64,000 nt of DNA from Hypholoma sublateritium FD-334 SS-4 (Eukaryota > Basidiomycota > Agaricomycetes > Agaricales > Strophariaceae), in the NCBI GenBank assembly GCA_000827495.1, contig KN817606.1, forward strand, positions 22,914 through 86,913. The letters run 5' to 3'. Positions within the stretch are counted from its first letter, which is position 1. Each line of letters opens with the position of its first letter. The notes under the pieces are model-generated. The model saw only the letters and a program-made list of their open reading frames with translations, did no database searches and was not told the origin of the DNA. The position numbers and the translations under genes are program-made. Shown one piece after another: positions 53,359 to 64,000 of this stretch.

Positions 53359-55429
53359 ATGAGTCGTACTCGTCTGCTGCACATCCGCTCCAGCAGCCTT
53401 TCTACGCTCGCCGTCCAGCAGCCCGCCGCCGCCGCGAGGCCCGTGCGCCTCCCCAGCGAGGCCCCCAAGCAGTCCCAGCACTCCCAGCTCGCTTTGGGTC
53501 AGCCGACGCCGCTCACCCCGCCGCTGTTCCCGTGCACCCCACCACCTCAAGCTTTCTCTGGCCCGGCGCCGTCGTACCACCCAGCCGCGACTTCGAATCC
53601 ACATCCTGCACCTGACCACCCACGAGCACACAAGCGTCCGCGGCTACGGTACCGCCTCGACGCGGGCGCGTACGGCATCCCGAAGCAGCGCCCCAGTGCA
53701 CCGCAGCGTGCATTCCACACGCCACCGGCAAGCGCGCGCGCTGTCCAGGTCGGCGAGGACGCCTACTTCGTGCGCGCGGATGCGATCGGCGTGGCGGATG
53801 GCGTTGGGGGCTGGGCGCGGGGGGCGCCGCCGTCGGCATCTCCGACGCCTAGCGCTCTGTTCGCGCGGCGGCTGATGCACTTCTGTGCGGCCGAGGTGGC
53901 TGCGCTTGATGCGCCACCACCACCGCCTGTACGGCCGCCAGCTGCGCCGTTTTTGTTCGAGCACCACCTGCGACCGCGGGCGCCACCGCCACCGGAGGAG
54001 CTGCTGGACGACGCACTGGACGACCTGGCCGACGGAATCGATGTGCTGCGCATCCTGGAGCGTGCGTACGACTCCACCGTTCGTGTACATGCACCACTAG
54101 CCACGGGGTCGTCAACCGCCCTCCTTGCTGTGCTCGATCACCTGCCGGCGCCTGTACCTGCTCACACGCCTGCGCTGCCTGCACACCAGGATCCACCGGA
54201 AATAGAACGCAACTATGCCGTCGGTGCACTGTGGGCCGGTCGCCCACCCACCGCAGAGGAGGATAAGCCATCCGCAGACGCCGTCGTGCACATCGCACAC
54301 CTTGGTGACTGCATGGGCATGCTTGTGCGCGGCGACTCGATCGCGTGGCGCAGCGACGAGATGTGGTCAGGCGTGAGTATCCACCTCATCCTTCCCTCGT
54401 GTTTTACGCTGACGTCGCGTCCTCGACAATCAGTACAACCGCCCACTGCAGCTTGGCCCTCCAACGACCTGTCCCACGACAAGTGTCCCTCCGCCGACAT
54501 CATCAACCACGTCTCCATCTTCCCCACAAAAATCGACGCCATCATCAGCCTCCGTGACGCCGGCGCCAGAGCGCATCCCGCTCCCCGTGCGGCCGCACAC
54601 CTTCGCGCTGCCCGTGCGCGCGGACGACATCCTCATCCTCGCCAGCGACGGGCTGGGGGACAACCTGTGGGACGAGGACGTCCTCGACGAGGTGGTGCGT
54701 GCGAAGCGCGGGCCCCTGTGGGCTGTTGCTGCGTCACCCAGTACAGGTACGGGTGCGGGTGAGAGCGCAAAGGAGAAAGACACGCGGGCCGGTGGGCAGG
54801 TGGAGGAGAGGATAGGGGCCGCGGAGGCAGACGCGCGAGACACAGAAGCAGTGTCGCAGGCTTCGGTCGCACGCACGGCGTTCGCGGGGCAGCTCGCGGA
54901 GGCGCTGTGCAGTCGCGCGCAGCGCGTCGCGGGACGGCGCGGGTGTCGGCCGTCGTCGTCGACCACGCCTCTACCGTCCACAGACTCCGCGGCACTGTTG
55001 GCTGGCACGGCGTGTGCGACAGACGGCGCGTCGCCGCTCGACGCCATCCACGAGGAGCAGGAGCACAGCGCCTCGTATGCGGAGGTGGCGGCGCAGAAGC
55101 GCGCGCCCAGCGCTCAGAAAAGCCGGCGCGCGGCAGGGCGCCGGGGCGCCGCGTGCGCCGAGGCCCCGCCCGCGGCCGCAGGGCGAAGTGCGCTGGAGGA
55201 CGCGCCCGCGGGCGCGGACGAGGTGCCGTTCGCGCGGCGCGCGGCGCTCGCGGGGCGGGTATTCCGCGGGGGGAAGTGCGACGGTGCGTTGCCCTTCTTT
55301 CAATTGTTTTTCAATCATGTGCTCATTCGACCCGCAGATATCTCGGTGCTCGTCGCGGTGATATCGCCCGCGCCTGGCCCCGCGCCGACCTCCATGGGTT
55401 CCGCAGGGCAGGACGGGGTGGGGTTGTAA
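53359..55429 (+). CDS. PTC7-like PP2C-family serine/threonine phosphatase, probably mitochondrial
   Basis: The exons are 53359-54372, 54434-55283 and 55338-55429, in phase, for 651 aa. The start MSRTRLLHIRSSSLSTLA fits a mitochondrial presequence. PP2C metal-site residues are visible: VGEDAYF (D134), IGVADGVGGWA (D147), AHLGDC, ASDGLGDNLWD and the final DDISVLVAVIS. The sequence around VADGVGGWA and NRPLQLGP is that of the PTC7/PPTC7 branch, which in yeast and mammals works in mitochondria and affects coenzyme Q and mitophagy. PTC7 is about 340-370 aa; the extra length is a Pro-rich N-terminal stretch (about 30-120) and an Ala/Arg/Glu-rich insert of about 190 residues between DGLGDNLW and DDISVL. 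Splice check: exon 3 completes the last DD by the phase 1 junction. A broken partial duplicate lies 1.0 kb downstream. Confidence 0.9.
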
Positions 55430-55838
55430 GGAGTAGAGTGGGGTGTGGTTGGCGCCCGTGGATAGACGGCGGACAAAATAGGATGCCATTTGGTTGTACG
55501 TTCTAGTGTGATTGTGTATGGACGGTGGTGCTGTATGTATGTATGTATGTATGTAGTATGTGTATGTGTTTCGGGTGGGTGGGGTGTAGGTTAGAAAAAT
55601 TGATAAATCCTGTGTTTCATTTCCGCAGCAGCTGAGCAGACAACATTTATTGCTAGTAGATGAAGTCCAGATGAAATTATGAGTAAGTACAATGATTTGG
55701 CTTTATGAAAGAACTTCACAAGTACAGGAATCGCACCAGCAGAATCTACTTCCACAGAGACAGTAAATCTATGTAATGTACAAGAAAAGTTAACATCCAG
55801 TTAGATTAGAAATATTGCAAGGTAGCTACCTCTTCACA
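55430..55838. other. Spacer with TGTA microsatellite
   Basis: 3' flank of the phosphatase gene and of family member C. It includes a (TGTA) tract at 55532-55555. No gene is seen. Confidence 0.5.
55532..55555 (+). repeat. (TGTA)n microsatellite
   Basis: About six uninterrupted tetranucleotide units roughly 100 bp after the phosphatase stop codon. Confidence 0.85.
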
Positions 55839-56273
55839 TCATTGTTTAGGGTACCATCTCGGAATCTCTGTAACACCGTAGAGCAACAGCGTATCCCTCA
55901 GTTTATCGACATTTTCCGCAGAAGGCTTGCACCCGGGAACCCCAATCGCCAGAAACCAACAGAAAGACACAGTGGAAGTCTTCACATAGGTAGGGCGACA
56001 CTTGCACACCCATCCCTCCATCTCGTCGCACAGCTGAATCAGGTGATTTATCAGCGAGCCCCTGTGTAGACGCCGCGTTTCTTTGATGGCCTCTTCATTG
56101 AGCATCGAAATGTCCAAATCGTGCTCGCACCGGAACTGGAACCACTCGTCAGGCAGCGGAAAGCCGAACACGAACTTGCTGCTATTGCGCTTGGCCATGT
56201 TATTGGGCGGGAGGAGGCCCACGTACGGCGCGGGCGGCAGGGTTTTATCGTCGACTAGTTCTATCATAGGCAT
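55839..56273 (-). CDS. Small uncharacterised protein family, member C (144 aa)
   Basis: An intronless minus-strand frame of 144 aa, opening MPMIELVDDKTLPPAPYVGL and ending EIPRWYPKQ. About four-fifths identical by eye to member B and less to member A. An 18-codon upstream in-frame extension exists, but the ATG at 56273 matches the start of the other members and is chosen. It lies between the intact PTC7-like gene and its broken duplicate, on the opposite strand, 10 kb from members A and B. No function is recognised. Confidence 0.75.
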   Translation of the reverse strand: MPMIELVDDKTLPPAPYVGLLPPNNMAKRNSSKFVFGFPLPDEWFQFRCEHDLDISMLNEEAIKETRRLHRGSLINHLIQLCDEMEGWVCKCRPTYVKTSTVSFCWFLAIGVPGCKPSAENVDKLRDTLLLYGVTEIPRWYPKQ

Positions 56274-56470
56274 TGCGGTGGTAGTGCAGTCAGAGTAAGT
56301 ATATGCGCGTTGGGGAGTAGCGGGCACGAAGGTAAGGGCGACTTGTGGATTTTTTAAAATTTAGAATTCTTTATATACTTCAACAAAGTACATCACGTGG
56401 CCCTTCCTGTTGACGCGAATTTCCTGCGCCCAATATGGTTCAAGAGCATCATCACATCGCCAAATCACCA

Positions 56471-57416
56471 GTACAACCGCCCATTGCAACTGGGCCCTCC
56501 ATCATCCCCGCCAACTAAAAATTCAGCCACCCCACCCCCATCCACCACCATGTCGTTGCCATCATTTTCCCCCGCGGCGACAGCGCTGGAGCGCATCCCG
56601 CTCCCCGTGCGTCCGCACACCTTCGCGCTGCCCGTGCGCGCGGATGACATCCGACGGGCTGGGGGTAAACGAGGTCGTCCTCGACGAGGTTGTGCGGGCC
56701 ATCCAGTGGGTTTCTGCTGCGTCACCCAGCACGGGTGGGAGTGCGGGCTAGAGCGCAAAGGAGAAAGACACCCCGGCAAGCCCGCGGGCCGCGGCTCACA
56801 GGGCTGCTGCGACGCTCGGCGCGGAGGCAGAGGCGCTAAGCGTGGAGGCGCCGTCGCGTGCTTCGGTCGCGCGCACGGCGTTCGCGGGCAGCTCGCGGAG
56901 GCACTGTGCAGTCGCGCGCAGCGTGTCACCGGCCGTCGTCATCGGCCGCGCCTCGACCGTACGCTAACTCCGCGGCGTTGGTAGCAGGCGCGGTGGGCGC
57001 GAAGGACAGCGCGTCGCCGCTCGACGCCGTCCACGAGAAGCGGGAACATGCCTCGTATACGGAGGTGGCAGCGAGACGCGCAGAAGCGCATGCCCAGCGC
57101 GCAGAAAAGCCGGCGCGTGGCCGGCCGGGGCTCCGCCGAGCTCCCGCCCACGACCGTAGGTGCGGGCGCAGGTTCAGGGCGAGGTGCGCTGGAGGACGCG
57201 CCCGCGGGTGGGGACGAGGTGCCGTTCGCGCGGCGCGCGGGGCTCGCGGAGCGCGTGTTCTGCGGGGGGAAGTGCGATGGCGCGTTCCTTTTTGGTATGA
57301 TTTTCCGGCGGTTTGGGATTTGTGTTGGTTCGGTGCGCAGATATCTCGGTGCTCGTCGCGGTGATATCGCCCGCGCAGGCGCCGACGGCGGGCCAGGTCG
57401 AGACGGTGTTGGCGTA
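56471..57416 (+). pseudogene. Broken partial duplicate of the PTC7-like phosphatase gene (exons 2-3)
   Basis: Similarity to the phosphatase gene begins at its exon 2 acceptor (agtacaaccgcccattgca at 56471 against agtacaaccgcccactgca at 54432) and runs to the exon 3 end (gatatctcggtgctcgtcgc). A 14-base deletion near 56647, inside the DDILILASDGLG segment, and a further loss of about 9 bases nearby destroy the frame and the metal-binding DG. Exon 1, with the first metal site, is absent. No functional phosphatase can result. The Ala/Arg-rich insert is present in shortened form, so the duplication post-dates the insert. Confidence 0.85.
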
Positions 57417-57899
57417 GACGCGTGTGTTGTGCGTAGTGTGGTGTGGTGTGGTGCGGTGCGGTGGTGGACAAGCTAAGCTATCTGGTTGTAGGTCCAGTGT
57501 AGGTCTAATGTACTTGTGGGTTGGTATTGTATGTATATGTGCAATCTATGTAGAGTACGTGTGCGGATTGGGTAGGTGAGAGTGTTGAAGTATTCGGTGA
57601 AAATTCATAAGTTGTGTTTTTCGTTTGAGGCATTTCCGGGATGTTTGTTCATGATTCGGCGCTTGGTACCTTGCGCAATATTTTTCGCCTGCGGTAGTAC
57701 TTTCTGGAGTGACAGCCCGGTTTTTGCCCGTGCCGCCGCCGCTGGCCTCTGGAAGTTGAGACGGGGTACATTTACTACGGTACATACATTCGCAATAAAA
57801 TGCGCGGACGCGCCATGGAAAACGGCGCCTGCTGGATGTGAAAAAGCTCACTGTTTGCAACGTAGTCGCAACAGCATCTGGAATACCACGTTACTTTTG
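57417..57899. other. Intergenic region, no gene seen
   Basis: About 480 bp after the phosphatase pseudogene. It starts with a GTG-rich tract (gtgtggtgtggtg). No supportable coding sequence. Confidence 0.4.
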
Positions 57900-59650
57900 C
57901 CCCGCGATGTGATAGGGTCTTGGTTTTCCCCTCGCCAATATACTGGCTGCGTCGTCTTCAATTCTTCCCGGGTGTAATTAATTAACTGCCATTCCGTGTC
58001 CTCGTCTGCGCACCACGTGTGTTGTTGAACGTTCTAACGACAGAGTGGGGCAGGTGGGAGCAGGTACTTTCAGCGCGGCCGGTAATGGATGGCTCCCGTG
58101 TATGTACTTAGGTGCGTGCTAATAATAATATTCGGACCGTGCACCGCCTCTGCCTCGTTGTCCTCGTACTTTCACACATCCGTTATATCACCCTTTCGAC
58201 ACGCCTCCAAGCTCCACGCTCAACTTGAAGTCACCCGCCGGGTCTGAAACCAGTTACCCACCGACCTCCACGACTGCCCGACAACAGCGCCACGCCCCGA
58301 TCGTCGCCTCGTGCACATCGTCCCAGCAGCGCTCCGCAGGTTCGGCTGTGCATCGAACATCTGCAGGGGCGCGCCAGGTGCGGGATCTGCCCCGCATCTC
58401 GTCGATGGCTTTGGCGTGCTTCGTCTTCCTATAACTAACATGCTCCTGCGCACCACCTCTCACTTCCTACCATCCACTGCCCAGTCCGGACGCGTAGGCC
58501 GCGTCCATTATGCACTAACTCTGATCCACATCTATCGCCACGCACGCTCGTGCGCCGCTGCAGAGCGTATGCGTTTGTGCGCCAAAGACATCGGCCTGCG
58601 TCAATCTAACGGGTACGTGTCGTACCATGCGAATTTAACGCATTAAAGGCCGGTGGGAGCCCTAATCCGCACCGCGTACCACCCATCCTTCTCCACACTC
58701 CAGTCATCTCCCATTGGCTCGGAGTCCCACAGCACAGCCCAGATCAAACGCCATCATGTGCATGCGCATCTGCTGAGCACATCCACGCCGAAAGGAGCGC
58801 ATGCGTGACAAGGGTTTCATGAAATCGTAATGTACCTGCGTCGTTTTTCCCTAGAGCAATGTCCCCTTTCTTCTCCGCGCCTTTCATCCTGATCTCCCCA
58901 CTGGCCGTTCCTTACCGTGCGCCGCTCATACGCGTACGGACCTCGACAGTGCGTCTGTTCAACGCAGGCCCACGTGCGTTACGCTCTCGCTGAAGGAACT
59001 ACATTGATGACTAGACCGGTGGCCGTTCCCTCGGCGAGCAAACTGTATATCGCGCTCTGCTCATATACAGGGCGGCTTCCGACCTAATTGATGACGTCCG
59101 CATGCGTCCTTCATGCACCCCTACATGAATGATAATCGCATACACATCGTACATCTCACCCCCGGGATACGCGTTACGAGGCCGCACCGCACGCCCTGGA
59201 TGGCGGAAGATGGTCGAGGATCGGCTGCGCGACGCAATGCAGCTGCTTCTGCTTGTGTATTATGTCGCGTATGACGGGGCGTGCAGCGCGTCAAGCGTAA
59301 CCATGTACCCTGCGTGCGTTCCTTTCTAGTCATCAGCGTGCGCCGTCTATCTGGCGCGGATGGGGGCGTACTACGTACTAACCTGCGGGACGCGTGCGTT
59401 CCCACCGGATGCTTGCGCGTGCCCCGTTTAGGATGTTCTACCAATCCGCACCTGCGTCAGGCGCGCTCCCAAGCTGAGCCTCGTGCGTGCATGACCGTGT
59501 TCCGCCGTGCAGTGCGAGTGGCTGGTTGACTTCGCGTTAGGCTCGCGGAGGCGTGAGATCCTAAAAATAAGTCACGGCCCGGTATTCCGTCCATCGATTG
59601 AACTTGTCTTAGTCAAGCCGCAACGCGGCGTGACGCAGAGAGGAATCTAA
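57900..59650. repeat. GC-rich dispersed non-coding repeat block 4 (mainly inverted relative to block 3)
   Basis: The segment 58250-58400 read on the minus strand resembles 52520-52660. The segment near 58430-58450 resembles the inverted end of block 2. CG-rich throughout, without protein signature. Overlapping open frames on both strands are not supported. Confidence 0.5.
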
Positions 59651-59699
59651 GTGCGCGAGAGAGCAGTCACGCATCCGCGACTCTTCTCTCCCCCATCTC

Positions 59700-59860
59700 A
59701 GCCACTTGTACACTTGTAGTCTTGCTCAGTCCCAAACACCATAATAGTGGCTGCCCAGCAACCTGGGTCCTCCTTTTCTTTCATCCAAGCCACGCGTACA
59801 TATGTAGGCTCGCTCAGCCCCAAAGGCCGTACAAGTGGCCGCCCAGCATTTACTTCAAGA
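59700..59860 (+). repeat. Two-copy imperfect direct repeat (about 90 bp)
   Basis: The sequence ttgctcagtcccaaacacca through gtggctgcccagcaa is repeated about 90 bp later as tcgctcagccccaaaggccg through gtggccgcccagcat. Confidence 0.6.
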
Positions 59861-60479
59861 ATGTTTTTGCTCAAGCGCACGTTGTGCTATGGATGTGGGT
59901 TCGAGCAAGTTCAAGCGTCTGGAAAAGAATGGACACAATCACTGCACCCCGAGGCTCACCCGATTTTGATCTGAAGACTGAGAGATGGCTGGTGAGATAC
60001 ATGCATGCGAGGTCCGTAACACACATTTTTGGTTCGAACTTCTGATGCTCGACTTCGCTGATAGGAACTCTGATCGGGCTACCGTCGAACCAACCTACAA
60101 CCCTACGACAGGCGTTCAGTGACACGTCTATCACCTTCGTCATCTCACTGTCTACGGTTTTCTCCACAAGCACCATTGTGTTTGCGTTGATGCTCATGTT
60201 GGTGTTCGACCGGCGTTGTCGCTGGTCAAGGTATTTTGGACGCACCCAAGAAGATGTCTCAACCCGATTTGTGCACTCCAATGAAGTTGACTCGATCTCT
60301 GAGAAGCAAGGTTCGTCACTTCGATCCTGTGGTTTTAACTCCTGATACTCGTTTTTGGACGCTAGGAACGCCAAGATGTGGACGACGATTTGTGAATGGT
60401 CTGACATCGAAACAACCTACAACATGCCTTCGATAATCGAAATGCCCGGCGACCTCAAGCCTCATACCAAGCCCGACAA
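59861..60479. other. Region without assignable genes
   Basis: A minus-strand frame of 178 codons (59871-60407) has ordinary composition but no family signature, no plausible introns and lies between repeats; it is left unannotated. Confidence 0.35.
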
Positions 60480-61040
60480 CCTACGAGAACGCGATTCACT
60501 GTGCCCCGTCATGGTCCAACGACCCGCATGTATGAGCTTTGAACAGTCAGTGTGTGTATGTCATCAATGCGTCCTGTCTGGGTCCAATGACATGGTTGTA
60601 CACGTTGTCACGCTGCGTCCGGCTTCGGTCCAATGTCCAATGTCCTGCATTTATGTGTCTTCTACGATGCGACCGGCTGTAGCCCAACAACCTGCATATA
60701 TGCGTTCCAACCAGCATGTCTGATGCGTTGCGTGTGCCCTGTCTAGGTCCGATGACCTGTGTATATGTGTTTCCAACGATGTGCTCTGCCTTGGTCCGAT
60801 GACCTGCGTATATGTGTCGTCGACGATGCGTCCTGCCTTGGTCCATGACCTGCGTATGTGTGTTGTCAATGTTCTGCCTTGCCCTGGTCCAATGACCCGC
60901 GTGTATATGTCGCCAGCATTGTGACCCGCCTGAGGCCAAGTGTATGTGTCGTCAACAATGCGTCCTGTTTGATGACTATATGTGCCTTCAATAATGGTGT
61001 CCTGCCTTGGTCTAATGACCCGTGTATGCTGTGTCGCGAA
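60480..61040 (+). repeat. Diverged minisatellite, unit about 45-60 bp, roughly ten copies
   Basis: Each unit has the core ttggtccaatgacctgcg followed by tatatgtgt, a short variable part and atgcgtcctgcc. Units are imperfect and vary in length. Because the unit is partly free of stops, the minus strand reads as repeated HIHAGHWT or HTQVIGPRQ-like peptides, which are judged artefacts. Confidence 0.8.
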
Positions 61041-61679
61041 TCCTTTTCCACGTGTCTCTGCTTTCCCTTGCGTCGACTGTCTGCCTGCGGTATCCCCCGA
61101 ACATACGACTATGTTTCAACAACCCCCGAGCTTAATTCCCGCAAATTGCGTACCTGAATGATAATGTCAGTGAACCTATATATCCTCATCGATGCACTGA
61201 TACTCGTTCTTCCTACCAGGAAGCCCTGAACAATAGATGCTGGACCTTCAAACTAGGGCTGCGGTTATGTTTTCACGCTCTAATTCACTTGACTTGTTCT
61301 CGACAACCGTCATCCCATCTGTTCATCAACCCGCTGCGTGTGGTCCAACTCTAGCCGTTCCTGTCCTTCCACCTGAAATTTCTACAAGACAGTGCTGAAC
61401 ATCCTCTCACGCGGTTGACTGACTCTCGTCTCATCAAACTGTGTTCCTGACCTTGTCTTTCGTGTGTTTCCGGTGTGGTTTCTACCTGTCTGTCACGCTG
61501 GGATAGTCCAATCTGGCTCGGCTGGAACGCACTGCGGCACGGTGGACGCGAGGCGAGAAAGCTGTTGTGATCTCCAAGATCCTGCCCGACGTCGCTATTA
61601 CAACATGTTCATGTTTGTCTCTTGCATCTTAATCTCGTTCCCACCCGGAATCGGGATGTAAACGTGTGGATGCTAACAT

Positions 61680-63010
61680 CTTCCAACTACTGTCAGAAAC
61701 GCGATTGGTTTGTGCGTTTCGTAACCGGCTTTTGATTTCCTCTGCGTTTGTCTCGTTTCTTGCTTGCCCGGCTCAAAATTTGGCCCAAATTTCCTCGATC
61801 ATTGCGACCTTTATTGCTTTTTGTCGGATTGTGATTAAGTTGTGTGTTGCATAACCAACTCCTAATTTTCTCTGTGTTTATCTCGTTGGCCTCTTCCCCT
61901 GCTCAATTTTTGGCCCAAATCTATTATCTCCTCGACCATCAACAACCTTCTTTTCTTTTTACAGCAGCACTCTGATTACTAACCTTTACTAGCCTCGACT
62001 GCTACTAGGCAACCTCAACCGTGGATGTCCAGCATCTCCGAATTTTGTTTTTTGGTGTAGTATGTTACTAGTGTTCATTGTCTGCGTTTGTCTCAAGTTC
62101 ATCTCGTTTCCTGCTTTCCCTGCTCAAATCTTGGCCCAAAATCTCCTCGACCATTGGGATACTCTACTACCACTTACTATACTAGCCTCGACTGCTAGTA
62201 CGCAACATCAACCGTGGATGTCCAGCGTCTCCGAAAATTGTTGGTTACTGTGTTACTGGTGTTCATTGTCTTGGTGTTTGCCCAAAATTCAATTACCCTC
62301 GCTATACTCTTTACACCGACTTTATCGACCCCATCAAGATTATGGCCAACACCCCTTCCCCCGACCTGCGGTCTAATTGCCTCTGCGTCCCGACCTGGCC
62401 ATGATGTGGATGTCCCTTCAAATTATCCTCAACAAACATTTTTGGTGTGCGTTTGCATTTCAGTTTCGCCCCAATGTTTTCGCCAAAGTGTTTTCGGCTT
62501 TTATCTCAGTATCTGTTTGGTGCACTTATCCTGCGTGCGTTTGGCGTGCGTCTTTCATGTGGCGCCAATACATGTTCTGTAACTGTCTCGGGATAGACAC
62601 ACCTCATCAACACCATCAAGATTCTGGGCGACACCCCTCCCCTGAAATGTTTTGCCAAGGTTTTTCGGCTTGTGTCTCGGTATCCGTTTGATGTACTCTG
62701 TTCGCGTCTTTTGCCTATAGCTCCGATAACGCGGGCGTGTGTCGGAAGCGGGGCGCACTACTTATGTGCGCATTGACAACCACGGAAAATGCGCCGCTGT
62801 GCCGTCGTTTGGTGTTCAGCTCGCCGGTTGGCCTGAAGATAAGTGCCTTGCAATACATTTCACGAAGGAGAGCAAATCTGTCGATCACCTCAGAGTTTTA
62901 CCATAATTGTTCTGCTTGTCTCTGTATCCGTTCGGTGTACTCTGAGCGCGCCTTTTACCTGTGGCGCCGCTGGTATTCGGTAACTGTCTCGGATTGCTAC
63001 CCAGGTGTTG
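61680..63010 (+). repeat. Field of imperfect tandem duplications (units about 130-250 bp)
   Basis: Three copies of a block with tctgcgtttgtctcgtttc, then gctcaaaatttggcccaaat and ctcctcgaccatt occur at about 61.74, 61.87 and 62.08 kb. Two copies of tagcctcgactgctacta through caaccgtggatgtccagc occur at about 61.99 and 62.18 kb. A second set with tttcggcttgtgtctcggta, tgtactctg and gtggcgccgctgg follows at 62.47, 62.66 and 62.90 kb. No coding gene is supported. Confidence 0.7.
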
Positions 63011-64000
63011 AGTCTTTCAAAATCCGCTCGTAATCCGTTCGATTGTCTTTACCTGGTATGCTTTGTACGCCGCTATGCAACTTTGTCCTGTGACGTCGGT
63101 ATTCATGTGCGGTCTGTAAGCGTCTCGATTTCTTTAAATGGTTTTCTAACGGCTCTCACCATCCTGGCATCCTGATGCTTCTTTTGTCAACCGTGTCCCC
63201 AAAGTGGGTGACGTCTAAACTGCCTCCCCTTTGCGTCTTCCCTCCACCGGTCCTCAAGCAATGCACCAATATGGTTTTCGTCGGCGGCTGTCAGCTGTTT
63301 GTCCCGCTGTGTCAGTTTTTGCGTGTATTCATTCGATCATTTTCGATGTCAACTGGCCGCCCCCCTCGAGTCCTTTAACTAGTAATACAACTGACTGTCA
63401 ACAGATACTGTCACCTAATGCCCATCGGTTAACTGTCGTCAGCTGTCGTCTCGTTCCTGTATTTCGTCTCAAGAGCCGCCATGTGACAAATGTTTATATC
63501 TTGGTTACTACCTGTGTCCTGGCCGGTTACTTCAAGGGCCATTCAAAGTCACCTCCAATGCCTTTGAGGTTTGACGTTCCGCAAATGTGGATTGGAACTT
63601 GAAGTTGGGGCGCGTATGTTATCCCTTCAACATCAATTCAACATCGCTCAAAACACTTGTTTGAACGTGCGCCGCGTTTGACCTTTGTGAATACTATGGC
63701 TGCACCTTGTCGATGCTAATGGGTGTCTGTTTTTACTTTTACCCACTTCAAGTTTTACAACCTTCAATGCTTTAGCTTGTGTGCGCTGCCACCACAAAAA
63801 CTACCTTTCCAGGTTTGTATTCTTGTAGCTCTCATGCTCCTAAGTCGGGGGATTTAGCCACCGCACGCTGCGTTCTAAAGCGTCGCATGCTCCTAAAGAT
63901 GGGGATTCGAACTTACGCGCCGGTGTATAGGCTTTCCGTGTTGTTACGGGAATTTGAAGCGTAGAGATTCGGACCTCGGGACCAAAGAAGTCCCCGCCCT
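63011..64000. other. Region without assignable genes at the right edge
   Basis: About 1 kb. A duplicated word catgctcctaa(g/a) followed by ggggatt occurs at 63.83 and 63.89 kb. No tRNA, gene or element boundary could be established. Confidence 0.4.

Noticed and set aside
59871..60407. 178-codon minus-strand frame
   Set aside because: Ordinary composition but no family signature, no start or splice context and flanked by repeats; left as undecided spacer.
60547..60939. Repetitive peptide frame (HTQVIGPRQ-like units)
   Set aside because: It is the minisatellite read on the minus strand; repeats fix the DNA unit and not a protein feature.
63840..63970. tRNA-like gattcgaac word
   Set aside because: The stems around it do not pair on either strand, and no acceptor or anticodon arm can be drawn.

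Overview
The window is nuclear DNA of a filamentous basidiomycete, most likely an Agaricomycete; no species is named because nothing in the sequence fixes it. The signs are genes split by many 47-65 nt GT-AG introns, some with visible CTRAY-like branch sites, micro-exons, GC-rich codon use, a tRNA with an intron after position 37, and families typical of mushrooms and polypores (DUF6533-type membrane proteins, ASX-homology proteins, fungal ubiquitin-like ULD proteins, PTC7-like PP2C). Exon boundaries given here were rebuilt by hand from splice sites and reading phase.

Left part (1-31.6 kb) is ordinary gene-dense euchromatin: the end of an F-box-like protein gene; a mitochondrial ABC1/ADCK kinase-like gene bracketed by an inverted duplication of its own 5' region; a salicylate-hydroxylase-like flavin monooxygenase (9 exons); a KDM4/Rph1-like JmjN-JmjC-PHD histone demethylase with a Tyr/Gln-rich tail; a C2H2 zinc-finger factor; an ASX-homology (DEUBAD-type) protein convergent with a UCH37-like deubiquitinase; a GH5 glycoside hydrolase; a secreted DUF1524/GmrSD-type HNH nuclease; a Mid1 calcium-channel subunit; and a DUF6533-type multi-pass membrane protein.

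The right part (31.6-64 kb) is accessory and repeat-rich. It holds a 750 bp foldback transposon-like element with CACTG ends, tRNA-Glu(CTC), an HNH nuclease whose last motif histidine is replaced, a beta-carbonic anhydrase gene with a 0.73 kb TIR element in an intron and a phase mismatch at another intron, a TA-flanked MITE, three copies of an unrecognised 143-144 aa protein family, a ULD-domain protein, a PTC7-like phosphatase with a broken partial duplicate, long GC-rich non-coding repeat blocks, a minisatellite, and a field of imperfect tandem repeats.

Functionally, three left-hand genes (KDM4-like demethylase, ASX-homology protein, UCH37-like DUB) point to chromatin or ubiquitin control. 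The ASXH/UCH pair is the most interesting arrangement, because in animals ASX proteins activate a UCH-family enzyme through this domain. The rest looks like housekeeping plus lineage-specific genes; I see no biosynthetic cluster and no virus.
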